DNA from: Streptomyces sp. NBC_00258
GTDB lineage: Bacteria > Actinomycetota > Actinomycetes > Streptomycetales > Streptomycetaceae
Reading direction: 5' to 3'
Assembly (NCBI RefSeq): GCF_036182465.1
Contig: NZ_CP108081.1
Span: 10,540,001-10,604,000 of the forward strand
Length of the DNA: 64,000 nucleotides
A model generated the notes under the pieces. That model worked only from the letters and a program-made list of their open reading frames with translations, was not told the origin of the DNA and ran no database searches. A program made the position numbers and the translations under genes. Shown in pieces: positions 15,610 through 24,239 of this stretch (position 1 is the stretch's first letter; the number at the start of each line of letters is the position of its first letter).

Positions 15610-17916
15610 GTGCCGAGAACCTTACGTTCCCGCAGGTCCAGGCTGTCTCGTAGTTCCCGGCGCGTCACGGGAGGCGCGCTGGTCGTCGTGACCGCGCTTG
15701 TCGCCGCCGCGGTTGCTCCGGCGACCGGAGCGTCCGCCCAGCCGAACCAGGCCCCGGACCGGGCCCGGATCGCCGCGGAGCCCAGGGCGGGCGCGGCTCC
15801 CGTCCAGCTCACCCCCGCCCAGCGTGCCGCCCTTCTGAAGTCGGCCGCGAACTCCGCCAAGGCCACCGCCGGTTCCCTGAAGCTGGGCGCCAAGGAGAAG
15901 CTGCTGCCGAAGGACGTCATCAAGGACGCCGACGGCACCGTCCACACCCGTTACGAGCGCACCTTCGCCGGACTCCCCGTCCTCGGCGGTGACTTGGTGG
16001 TGCATCAGCGCGCGGCCGGCCGGACAGTCACCCGGGCGACCGACGCTCCGGTGTCCGTACCGACGACCGACGCCTCGGTCGCGGCGTCGACGGCGAAGAA
16101 GTCGGCGCTCGCCGCCACCAAGGCCGACGGCACCGAGAAGGTGCAGGCGGACGGTGCGCCGCGACTGGTCGTCTGGGCGGCCGACGGGGCGCCCGCCCTC
16201 GCCTGGGAGTCCGTGGTCACCGGCGTCGAGGACGACGGCTCCCCGCGCAAGGTGCATGTCGTCACCGACGCGAAGAGCGGCAAGAAGCTGCGGGAGTTCG
16301 AGACCGTCCACCCCGGCGTGGGCAAGGGCCAGTTCAACGGCGAGGTCAACCTCGGCAGCACACGCGACGGAGACGTCTTCGAACTGACCGACACACAGCG
16401 CGGCGGCCACAGGACGTACGACCTGGGCGGCGCCACGAGTGGCACCGGCACGCTCTTCACCGGCGCCGACGACATCTGGGGCGACGGCGACCCGGCCAAC
16501 CGTGAGACCGCCGCCGCGGACGCCGCGTACGGCGCCCAGAAGACCTGGGACTTCTACCACGACCGGTTCGGCCGCAACGGCATAGCCAACGACGGTGTCG
16601 GCGCGTCCTCCCGGGTCCACTACGGGAACAACGTTGTCAACGCCTACTGGGACGACGACTGCTTCTGCATGCTCTACGGAGACGGCAAGGACAACGAGAA
16701 CCCGCTGACCGCGCTCGATGTCGCCGCCCATGAGATGACCCACGGCGTCACCAGCGCCACGGCGGACCTGTACTACTACAACGGCGAGTCCGGCGGCCTG
16801 AACGAGGGCAGCAGCGACATCATGGCCGCCGCCGTGGAGTTCTTCACGAACAACCCGAACGACGTGCCCGACTACGAGGTCGGCGAGCGGATCGACATCA
16901 ACGGCGACGGCACCCCGCTGCGCTACATGGACCAGCCCTCCAAGGACGGTTTGTCCCAGGACTACTGGTCCACCGAGACCGAAGGGCTCGACCCGCACTT
17001 CTCCTCCGGCGTGGCGAACCACTTCTTCTACCTCCTCGCCGAGGGCAGCGGAGAGAAGACCGTCAACGGCGTCGGCTACAACAGCCCGACCCACGACGGC
17101 GAGCCGGTCCCCGGCCTCGGCCTGCACAACGCGACGAACGTCTGGTACCGGGCGCTGACCACGTACATGACGTCCACCACCGACTTCGCGGGAGCCCGAG
17201 TCGCGACCCTCCAGGCCGCCGCCGACCTGTTCGGCCGGTCCAGCGAGGCATACGAGGCCGTCGGCAACACCTGGGCAGCGGTGAACGTCGGCCCGCGCTT
17301 CGTCAACCACGTCGCGCTGACGACGCCCGCCGGCCAGGAATCCGCGGTCGGCCAGCCTGCCACGCTGAAGGTCACGGCGGACACCAGCCGTCCGGGTGGC
17401 CTCACCTACGAGGCCACCGGCCTGCCCGACGGCCTGGCCATCGACCACGAGACCGGTCTGATCTCCGGAATCCCGGCGGAGACGGGGGAGTTCACCCCGA
17501 CCGTGACGGTGAGCGCCGCGGACGGATCCGGGGCCGAGGCAGGCTTCACCTGGAGCGTCATCGCTTCCGGTGGCGACTTCTTCGTCAACCCGGGCAATGT
17601 GCGGATCCCCGACGCCGGCGATCCGGTCGATTCCCCGCTCATCGTGACCGGCCGCACCGGCAACGCCCCGAGCACCCTCCAGGTCTCGGTGGACATCGTC
17701 CACACCTACCGCGGCGACCTGGTGATCGATCTGGTCGGCCCCGGCGGCACCACGTACCGGCTGAAGGACGTCTCCGACGACGACGGCGACGACGTGCGCA
17801 CGACGTACACCGTCGACGCCTCCGCCGAACCGGCCGACGGGACATGGAAGCTCCGCGTCCAGGACCGCTACTCGATCGACACCGGCTACATCGACAGCTG
17901 GAAGCTGACCTTCTGA
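15610..17916 (+). CDS. secreted M4 (thermolysin-type) metalloprotease with C-terminal P domain
   Basis: This 768-residue preproenzyme starts at GTG with AGGAG upstream. Order: signal peptide about 1-39 with an arginine-rich start; FTP/PepSY propeptide to about 215; M4 catalytic domain with zinc ligands His374 and His378 and catalytic Glu375 in H-E-M-T-H, third ligand Glu399 in L-N-E-G; a putative-Ig (He_PIG) module about 575-655 (G-L-P-D-G-L-A-I-D, G-L-I-S-G-I-P); and a proprotein-convertase P domain about 660-768 (T-Y-R-G-D-L-V-I-D-L, T-W-K-L-R-V-Q-D). It degrades extracellular protein. A terminator follows at 17925. Confidence 0.93.
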   Translation: MPRTLRSRRSRLSRSSRRVTGGALVVVTALVAAAVAPATGASAQPNQAPDRARIAAEPRAGAAPVQLTPAQRAALLKSAANSAKATAGSLKLGAKEKLLPKDVIKDADGTVHTRYERTFAGLPVLGGDLVVHQRAAGRTVTRATDAPVSVPTTDASVAASTAKKSALAATKADGTEKVQADGAPRLVVWAADGAPALAWESVVTGVEDDGSPRKVHVVTDAKSGKKLREFETVHPGVGKGQFNGEVNLGSTRDGDVFELTDTQRGGHRTYDLGGATSGTGTLFTGADDIWGDGDPANRETAAADAAYGAQKTWDFYHDRFGRNGIANDGVGASSRVHYGNNVVNAYWDDDCFCMLYGDGKDNENPLTALDVAAHEMTHGVTSATADLYYYNGESGGLNEGSSDIMAAAVEFFTNNPNDVPDYEVGERIDINGDGTPLRYMDQPSKDGLSQDYWSTETEGLDPHFSSGVANHFFYLLAEGSGEKTVNGVGYNSPTHDGEPVPGLGLHNATNVWYRALTTYMTSTTDFAGARVATLQAAADLFGRSSEAYEAVGNTWAAVNVGPRFVNHVALTTPAGQESAVGQPATLKVTADTSRPGGLTYEATGLPDGLAIDHETGLISGIPAETGEFTPTVTVSAADGSGAEAGFTWSVIASGGDFFVNPGNVRIPDAGDPVDSPLIVTGRTGNAPSTLQVSVDIVHTYRGDLVIDLVGPGGTTYRLKDVSDDDGDDVRTTYTVDASAEPADGTWKLRVQDRYSIDTGYIDSWKLTF

Positions 17917-17924
17917 TCCACGCT

Positions 17925-17962
17925 CCCGGGTCTGTGGTGCCGGCGGGTACCGCAGACCCGGG
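17925..17962 (+). terminator. terminator of the M4 protease gene
   Basis: A 10-bp perfect stem CCCGGGTCTG/CAGACCCGGG (17925-17934 with 17953-17962) starts 9 bp after the stop codon. Confidence 0.7.
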
Positions 17963-18289
17963 AACAGGCGTCGGAGATGGGGCCCCTGGGGCGAAGCCGC
18001 CCACCAGGTCGGGCAGTTGCGGGCTTTACGGCCGGAGACGGCCTACCCCCGCCGGGCACCGCCGGGGACAATGAGTCGTTGGCCGGCTTCCACCGGGCCT
18101 CGTCGGTCACGCCGTGGCCGTGTCCCGACGCAGCCGCGAGCCATCACGTGTCCCCGACGGGACGTCGGGAGACAGACGCGCCCTTCGTAACCGCGCACGC
18201 ACCAGCATCACGGCACGGAAGCACGGCACGCCCGGCGACCGGTCGGGCGCGCTTGAACCTGACCGACCGTCTTCGGGGAGATTCGGGTG
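17963..18289. other. upstream region of the S1 protease gene
   Basis: The 327 bp between the M4 terminator and the S1 protease start contain no supported gene. A short CCCGAC/GTCGGG hairpin and a GGGGAG ribosome site (18275-18280) are visible; no clear promoter hexamers. Confidence 0.3.
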
Positions 18290-19186
18290 ATGAGAGCACG
18301 CGGTACCACCATCAGACGTTCGAGGCTTGCCGCCTCGGTGTTGAGCCTGCTCGTCGTGGCCGCCCTGGCGGTGTCCGGCACCAACGCGACCGCGGCGCCC
18401 ACGGCCGACGCCGCACCGTCCGCCGCCTCGGTGTCCGGCGCGGCCTCGGCCGTCGAATCGCTCGGGATCGCCGGGACGACCTGGGCCGTGGACGAGCGCA
18501 CCGGGAAGCTGCGGGTTCTCGCCGACTCCACGGTCGGGGACGCGGACCTGGCCACGCTCCGCCGGGCCACCGGGCAGTTCGCCGGTGCCACGACCCTCGT
18601 ACGGGTCGACGGCCGGCTGCGCACCCTCCTGTCGGGTGGCGACGCCATCTACGCCTCCAGCTGGCGCTGCTCTGCCGGGGTCAACGTGCAGAGCGGCTCC
18701 ACCTACTACTTCGTCACCGCCGGTCACTGCACCGACGGCATGCCCACCTGGTACACCAGTTCCGGCCTGACCACGGCGGTCGGCCCCACCACCGGCACGA
18801 GCTTCCCCGGCAACGACTTCGGCGTCGTCCGGTACACCAACCCGGCCGTGCCGCACCCGGGCACCATCGGAACCGTCGACGTCACCGGGACCGCGACCGC
18901 CTACGTCGGCCAGAGCGTCTGCCGTCGGGGAGCGACCACCGGTGTCCGCTGCGGCAGGGTCACCGCGCTCAACGCGACCGTCAACTACGGAGGCGGAGAC
19001 ATCGTCTACGGGCTGATCCAGACCAACATCTGCGCCGAGCCCGGCGACAGCGGCGGCCCGCTCTACGCAGGCGACAAGGTCATCGGCATCCTCTCCGGCG
19101 GCTCCGGCAACTGCACCTCGGGAGGGACCACCTTCTACCAGCCGATCCAGGAAGTGCTGAGCGCCTACGGCCTGACCGTCTACTGA
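18290..19186 (+). CDS. secreted S1 serine protease, streptogrisin/alpha-lytic type
   Basis: This 298-residue preproprotease has a signal peptide (about 1-36), an alpha-lytic-type pro region (to about 115) that assists folding, and a chymotrypsin-fold domain. The triad is complete: His146 in T-A-G-H-C, Asp176 in N-D-F-G and Ser254 in G-D-S-G-G-P. Cys127/147, 211/221 and 249/275 would give the three expected disulfides. ATG 18290 is 9 nt after GGGGAG; GTG 18287 directly before it is an alternative. Like the M4 protease upstream, it works outside the cell. Confidence 0.94.
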   Translation: MRARGTTIRRSRLAASVLSLLVVAALAVSGTNATAAPTADAAPSAASVSGAASAVESLGIAGTTWAVDERTGKLRVLADSTVGDADLATLRRATGQFAGATTLVRVDGRLRTLLSGGDAIYASSWRCSAGVNVQSGSTYYFVTAGHCTDGMPTWYTSSGLTTAVGPTTGTSFPGNDFGVVRYTNPAVPHPGTIGTVDVTGTATAYVGQSVCRRGATTGVRCGRVTALNATVNYGGGDIVYGLIQTNICAEPGDSGGPLYAGDKVIGILSGGSGNCTSGGTTFYQPIQEVLSAYGLTVY

Positions 19187-19243
19187 CGAGTCGTCGGACG
19201 GGCTCCGCGGCACCGTGGCAGGTGGAGTGCCAGGTATGTCACG

Positions 19244-19277
19244 CGGCCTCGGGCGGGCGAAGACCAGCCCGAGGCCG
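19244..19277 (+). terminator. terminator of the S1 protease gene
   Basis: An 11-bp perfect stem (19244-19254 with 19267-19277) with a 12-nt loop is followed by TTT, about 58 bp after the protease stop. Confidence 0.7.
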
Positions 19278-19315
19278 TTTCTCCACGACCCGCTTCGTCA
19301 ACTGCCGCACACCTC

Positions 19316-19330
19316 TAGACATCCGATCTA
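19316..19330. promoter_or_regulatory. candidate operator before the fucosidase gene
   Basis: TAGACATCCGATCTA has TAGA/TCTA arms around an ATCCGA-containing centre, about 95 bp before the GH95 start. The left half resembles GntR/FCD-type sites controlling glycoside hydrolases; the right half is imperfect. No regulator is adjacent. Confidence 0.3.
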
Positions 19331-19424
19331 TTCCCCGGCGACGATGATCGCGCCCTCGACAGGTGTCGATGTGGCTGCGACCTCCTCTGCGATAGAGCCG
19401 ATGAATGGGCCGGGAGACCTCACC

Positions 19425-22400
19425 GTGATCAATGAATCCCAACCGCAGCGACGAAGCATCCTCAAGTTCGGCGGTGCCTTCGCCCTTGCACCCCTGATCA
19501 CTCAGCTGGCCGGCGGAATCCCTGCGGGACAGGCAGTTGCCGCAGGGACCGGCGCGCCGGCGGGCGTCCAGTGGCCGACCCTGTCGCGCAAGGCGCTGAA
19601 GTACTCCGTACCCGCCACGGACTGGCAGTCGCAGGCCCTGCCGATCGGCAACGGCCGACTCGGCGCGATGCTCTTCGCCGATCCCTACGAGGAGCGCATC
19701 CAGTTCAACGAGCAGAGTCTGTGGGGCGGGGTCAACAACTACGACAACGCTCTCGCCGGCAAGCCGGACAGTGACTTCGACACCGGCATGACCGGCTTCG
19801 GCTCGTACCGGAACTTCGGCGACGTCGTCGTCACCTTCGCTCCCCGCGCGAGACCGAAGGTCACGGCTCCGGGCGGACCGTACAACAGCTCCTCGTCGGA
19901 GGGCGTCGACAAGACGTACGACGGTGAATCGAGCACCAAGTGGTGCATCGATGGGCCTGGTTCGAAGGTGCAGTGGCAGGTCGAGCTCCCCGAACCCGTC
20001 GAGGTCGCGTCCTACCGTCTGACGAGCGCCAACGACGTGCCGGAGCGTGATCCGCAGGAGTGGAAGTTCTCCGGTTCGGCCGACGGCACCACCTGGACCA
20101 CGCTGGACAGCCGCACGCTGGAGGCGCCCTTCGAGAGCCGTTTCCAGACGAAGGAGTTCACCTGCGCCGACACCGGGGCCTACCGCTTCCACCGGTTCGA
20201 CTTCGTCCCCAAGTCAGGTGTCAGCCACTTCCAGTTGAGCGAGATCGGCCTGTCCGGTGTCGACCTCGGCGGAGGCGGTTCGATCTACCTGTCGTCGCCG
20301 AGCGGGCACTCCGAGGGATCCGGCGCCGGTACCAGTGCGGGATCCCGGGCCACGGACATCTCCAGGTCGGTGGACGGCGATCCGGCCACGGTCTGGCGGG
20401 CCGACGCCACCGCACCGACGGTCGTATGGCAGGCCGACCTGCCCCGCGCGGCCGCCGTCACCTCGTACGCGCTGACGGCCGCCCAGGACCGGCCGCGGGA
20501 CGACCCCCGGCGATGGGTACTGGAGGCGTCGCAGGACGGGCGTGCCTGGACGACCCTCGACACGCAGAGTCCCGGCGCGCCGTTCGCCGACCGCGGCAAG
20601 ACCCGGACCTACCGGATCACCAACACCGCGGCCTACCGCGCCTACCGGCTCACCCTGACCCCCGGCGCGTCCTCCAACGGCTTCCAGATCGCGGAGATCG
20701 CGCTGGAAGGCGCGGGCTTCGACACGCGCACGCAGCGGTCGGTCGTCGACTACCAGCGCAGCCTCGACTTCGTGAACGGCGTCCACGTCACCCGCTTCGG
20801 CGCGCCCGGACAGCGCGTTCTGCGAGAGGCCTTCGCCGGCCGGTCCGCGGACGTCATGGTCTTCCGGTACACGTCGGACGGCGCCCGGCAGCTCTCCGGA
20901 GCGGTCTCGCTGACGTCCGGACAGGACGAGGCCCCGACGACAGTCGACGCCGATGCCGGGCGGATCGCCTTCAGCGGTGTCATGGGCAACGGACTCAAGC
21001 ACACGTGCACCGTCCGGGCCGTGCACACCGACGGCGACCTCCGCGCCGACGGGTCGGTGCTCCGGTTCAGCGGCTGCACGACCCTGACCCTGTTCCTCGA
21101 CGCCCGAACCGACTACAAGCTCGACGCCGCCGCCGGCTGGCGCGGACCCGATCCGGCACCGATCGTCGCCAGGACGTTGGCCAAGGCGACCGCCCGGTCC
21201 TACAAGAAGCTGCGCGACGAGCACACCGCCGAGACGCGCGCCCTCATGAACCGTGTCTCGGTCGCCTGGGGCACCTCCGACGCCGCCGTCGTGGCTCTGC
21301 CGACCGACGCCCGGCTCGCGCACTACGCGGCGGGCGGCGAGGACCCGACACTCGAACAGGCCATGTTCGACTACGGCCGGTACCTGCTGATCAGTTCCTC
21401 CCGCCCGAACGGCCTGCCCGCCAACCTCCAGGGCCTCTGGAACGACAGCAACCAGCCGGCATGGGCCTCGGACTACCACACCAACATCAACATCCAGATG
21501 AACTACTGGGGAGCCGAGACGACGAACCTTCCGGAGAGCCATGAGGCGCTCGTCCGGTTCATCGAGCAGGTGGCGGTACCCAGCCGCGTGGCGACCCGCA
21601 ACGCCTTCGGCAAGGACACACGCGGCTGGACCGCCCGCACCAGCCAGAGCATCTTCGGCGGCAACTCGTGGGAGTGGAACACCGTCGCGAGTGCCTGGTA
21701 CGCCCAACACCTGTACGAACACTGGGCGTTCACCCAGGACCTGAACCACCTCCGCACCGTCGCCTACCCCATGATCAAGGAGATCTGCGAGTTCTGGGAG
21801 GACCACCTCAAGGAGCGCGAGGACGGACTCCTCGTCGCGCCGAACGGCTGGTCCCCCGAGCACGGGCCGCGCGAGGACGGCGTCATGTACGACCAGCAGA
21901 TCATCTGGGACCTGTTCCAGAACTACCTCGACTGCGAGGCGGTGCTCAAGGCGGATCCCGCCTACCGGGCCAAGGTCACGGACATGCAGGCACGCCTCGC
22001 GCCGAACAAGATCGGCAAGTGGGGTCAACTGCAGGAGTGGCAGGAGGACATCGACAGCCCCACCGACATCCACCGCCACACCTCGCACCTCTTCGCGGTC
22101 TATCCGGGCCGCCAGATCACCCCGAGGACACCGGACTTCGCGGCAGCCGCCCTGGTCTCGCTCAAGGCGCGGTGCGGCGAGAAGGAAGGCGTCCCGTTCA
22201 CGGCCGGGACGGTGTCGGGCGACAGCCGCCGCTCGTGGACCTGGCCCTGGCGGGCGGCCCTCTTCGCGCGTCTCGGTGACGGGCACCGCGCCCAGATCAT
22301 GCTGCGCGGACTGTTGACGTACAACACGTTGCCCAACATGTTCGGCAACCACCCGCCCTTCCAGATGGACGGCAACTTCGGCATCACGGGCGCCGTGGCG

Positions 22401-22640
22401 GAGATGCTCCTGCAGAGCCACGACGGCGTGATCCACCTGCTGCCCGCCCTGCCGGACGGCTGGAAGGCCAAGGGGTCCTTCACCGGGCTCCGCGCGCGCG
22501 GTGGCTACGAGGTCAGCTGTGAGTGGCGGAACGGGAAGGTCACGTCGTACAGCATCGTGGCCGACCGGGCGCGGACCCGGGGGAATGTCACGGTGCGGAT
22601 GAACGGCGTCGACAAGAAGGTGAAGCCGGCCAAGCACTGA
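19425..22640 (+). CDS. secreted glycoside hydrolase family 95 (alpha-L-fucosidase/galactosidase type) with two inserted F5/8-type C domains
   Basis: The protein has 1071 residues from GTG 19425 (GGGAG 8 nt upstream). The N-terminus has a Tat-like signal with Q-R-R-S-I-L-K-F. The GH95 N-terminal beta-sandwich starts at about 60 (L-P-I-G-N-G-R-L-G-A-M). It is interrupted after about residue 140 by two discoidin/F5/8-C-like modules, each with W-Q-V/A-x-L-P near its start and G-x-x-W-T-T-L-D near its end. The sandwich then resumes with V-V-D-Y-Q-R-S-L-D-F. The (alpha/alpha)6 domain has the family regions A-P-N-G-W-S-P-E-H-G-P and F-Q-M-D-G-N-F-G. It probably removes alpha-fucose from plant or mucin glycans. 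Confidence 0.9.
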   Translation: MINESQPQRRSILKFGGAFALAPLITQLAGGIPAGQAVAAGTGAPAGVQWPTLSRKALKYSVPATDWQSQALPIGNGRLGAMLFADPYEERIQFNEQSLWGGVNNYDNALAGKPDSDFDTGMTGFGSYRNFGDVVVTFAPRARPKVTAPGGPYNSSSSEGVDKTYDGESSTKWCIDGPGSKVQWQVELPEPVEVASYRLTSANDVPERDPQEWKFSGSADGTTWTTLDSRTLEAPFESRFQTKEFTCADTGAYRFHRFDFVPKSGVSHFQLSEIGLSGVDLGGGGSIYLSSPSGHSEGSGAGTSAGSRATDISRSVDGDPATVWRADATAPTVVWQADLPRAAAVTSYALTAAQDRPRDDPRRWVLEASQDGRAWTTLDTQSPGAPFADRGKTRTYRITNTAAYRAYRLTLTPGASSNGFQIAEIALEGAGFDTRTQRSVVDYQRSLDFVNGVHVTRFGAPGQRVLREAFAGRSADVMVFRYTSDGARQLSGAVSLTSGQDEAPTTVDADAGRIAFSGVMGNGLKHTCTVRAVHTDGDLRADGSVLRFSGCTTLTLFLDARTDYKLDAAAGWRGPDPAPIVARTLAKATARSYKKLRDEHTAETRALMNRVSVAWGTSDAAVVALPTDARLAHYAAGGEDPTLEQAMFDYGRYLLISSSRPNGLPANLQGLWNDSNQPAWASDYHTNINIQMNYWGAETTNLPESHEALVRFIEQVAVPSRVATRNAFGKDTRGWTARTSQSIFGGNSWEWNTVASAWYAQHLYEHWAFTQDLNHLRTVAYPMIKEICEFWEDHLKEREDGLLVAPNGWSPEHGPREDGVMYDQQIIWDLFQNYLDCEAVLKADPAYRAKVTDMQARLAPNKIGKWGQLQEWQEDIDSPTDIHRHTSHLFAVYPGRQITPRTPDFAAAALVSLKARCGEKEGVPFTAGTVSGDSRRSWTWPWRAALFARLGDGHRAQIMLRGLLTYNTLPNMFGNHPPFQMDGNFGITGAVAEMLLQSHDGVIHLLPALPDGWKAKGSFTGLRARGGYEVSCEWRNGKVTSYSIVADRARTRGNVTVRMNGVDKKVKPAKH

Positions 22641-22667
22641 CGACTGCACCGGATCGTTGCCGCAGCA

Positions 22668-22724
22668 GCCAGGCCGACGGCCGTCCGCCGCCCTAGGAGG
22701 AGCGGCCCGGGTCGTCGGCCTGGC
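22668..22724. terminator. bidirectional terminator between GH95 and the nuo-like operon
   Basis: An 11-bp perfect stem (22668-22678 with 22714-22724) and a 35-nt loop lie between the GH95 stop and the end of the convergent nuoN gene at 22821. No gene was found in 22641-22820. Confidence 0.55.
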
Positions 22725-22820
22725 CGCTCTCCGAGCGCATGATGGTGTGGCCGGCCGGCTATCGCGGACTCGTCCCCGCCACCAATGAGTGCCCGGCGTC
22801 GTATGCCGCGCGCCGCCAGG

Positions 22821-24239
22821 TCAGGGGCTCATAGGTCCGGCCAGCGCGTCGAGGACCGGCCCTCCCGCCAGCCCGAGTCCGACGGAGACCGCTGTGGCCG
22901 CGTACGCGACGACGCGTGCCGTGCGGTCCCCCTCGGCGAGGCCCGGGGAAGCGCCGCGCGAGACCGCGGGCACGATCCAGCGCAGGTAATAGAAGAGGGA
23001 CGCCACGGTGTTGACGGCGGCGAGGACGGCGAGCCATGCGTAACCACCGTCGAACACGGCGCTGAACGCCTGCAGTTTGCCGAGGAAGACCGCGGTGGGC
23101 GGGGTGCCGACGAGGCCCAGCAGACAGATGACCAGGCTCACCGCGAGGAGCGGGCGGTTCTTGGCGAGCCCCCGGTAGTCGTCCAGCGTGTGGGCACGGG
23201 GGAGGGCACAGACGACCGCGAACGCCCCGAGGTTGGTGACCGTGTAGGCCGCGAGGTAGTACAGGAACGCCTGCTGCGCGAGGTCCGAGCGGTCCACCAC
23301 GGCCACCGGCATGAGCAGGTATCCGACCTGACTGATCGTCGAGTAGGCGAGCAGACGCTTCACGTCCTGCTGGAAGAACGCGCCGAGGTTGCCCAGCGTC
23401 ATCGACGCGGCGGCGAGCACGGCGATCAGCGCCGGCCACGGCAACGGGCTGCCCGCGAAGACATCGTCACCGACACGGAAGAGCGCGGCGAGCGCCCCGA
23501 TCTTGGGCAGCGTGGTGAGCAGCGCGGCGACCGGCGCGCTGCTGCCCTGCACGGCGTCCGGCACCCAGAAGTGAGCAGGGACGCCACCCGCCTTGAACAG
23601 CACACCCGCCAGCAGCCCGATCGCACCGACGGCGACCAGCGGCTCCGGGGCGTCGCGCAGCGCGTCACCCAGCACCGGATACAGGGTTGCGCGCCCGGCG
23701 GCGTAGAGGACGGTGACACCGGCCAGCAGGAGTACGCCGAGCAGGGCGCCGACCACGTAGTACTTGAGGGCGGCCTCGGTGCCCGGACCGTCCTTGCGGA
23801 ACCCGGCGAGCGTGTACGCGGGGATGCTCGCCAGGAGATACGCGGCGGCGAAAAGCAGCAGGTCCTGGGTTCCGGCCATCATCAGCGCGCCCAGGGCGGC
23901 CAGTTGAACCAGGACGTAGAACTCGCTCTCCCGGGGATCGCCTCGCAGCGGGCGGAAGGAGACACCGAGGACGAGGAGCGTGCCGGCGAGTACGACGATC
24001 CGGGACGCGCCGGTCACGGGATCGACGGCGAAGGCCTCGCCGAAGGCCGTGGTGCCGGGCTCGGCGGCCGCCACCGACGCCGCGACGATCCCCGCCACGC
24101 ACGCGACGGCCGCCAGCAGTCCGACGGCCCACTGCCGGGCGCGCGGCAGCCAGGAGCCGAGCAGCAGCCCGAGTACCGCCGAGGCCGCCAGCAGCACTTC
24201 GGGCAGCAGGTCGAGCGGGTTCTCGTTCATCTCGGTCAT
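22821..24239 (-). CDS. nuoN: NuoN-like membrane subunit of a complex-I-type proton pump
   Basis: This 472-residue antiporter-like subunit has about 14 helices. Proton-path residues are in place: the Lys in F-K-A-G-G-V-P-A-H-F-W-V-P-D, P-K-I-G-A-L-A-A-L in the helix after it, and L-L-A-Y-S-T-I-S-Q-V-G-Y. It is the last gene of the operon; its ATG overlaps the nuoM stop (ATGA). The residues for ion translocation look intact although the electron-input part of the operon is degenerate. No nuo gene follows it, so NuoC, E, F, G and I are missing here. Confidence 0.9.
   Translation of the reverse strand: MTEMNENPLDLLPEVLLAASAVLGLLLGSWLPRARQWAVGLLAAVACVAGIVAASVAAAEPGTTAFGEAFAVDPVTGASRIVVLAGTLLVLGVSFRPLRGDPRESEFYVLVQLAALGALMMAGTQDLLLFAAAYLLASIPAYTLAGFRKDGPGTEAALKYYVVGALLGVLLLAGVTVLYAAGRATLYPVLGDALRDAPEPLVAVGAIGLLAGVLFKAGGVPAHFWVPDAVQGSSAPVAALLTTLPKIGALAALFRVGDDVFAGSPLPWPALIAVLAAASMTLGNLGAFFQQDVKRLLAYSTISQVGYLLMPVAVVDRSDLAQQAFLYYLAAYTVTNLGAFAVVCALPRAHTLDDYRGLAKNRPLLAVSLVICLLGLVGTPPTAVFLGKLQAFSAVFDGGYAWLAVLAAVNTVASLFYYLRWIVPAVSRGASPGLAEGDRTARVVAYAATAVSVGLGLAGGPVLDALAGPMSP

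Noticed and set aside
17963..18289. tRNA or structured RNA in the gap between the proteases
   Set aside because: No cloverleaf or T-loop consensus could be found in this gap on either strand.
20214..22649. 811-codon minus-strand frame opposite GH95
   Set aside because: The plus-strand frame has clear GH95 motifs throughout; the opposite frame has no recognisable domain.
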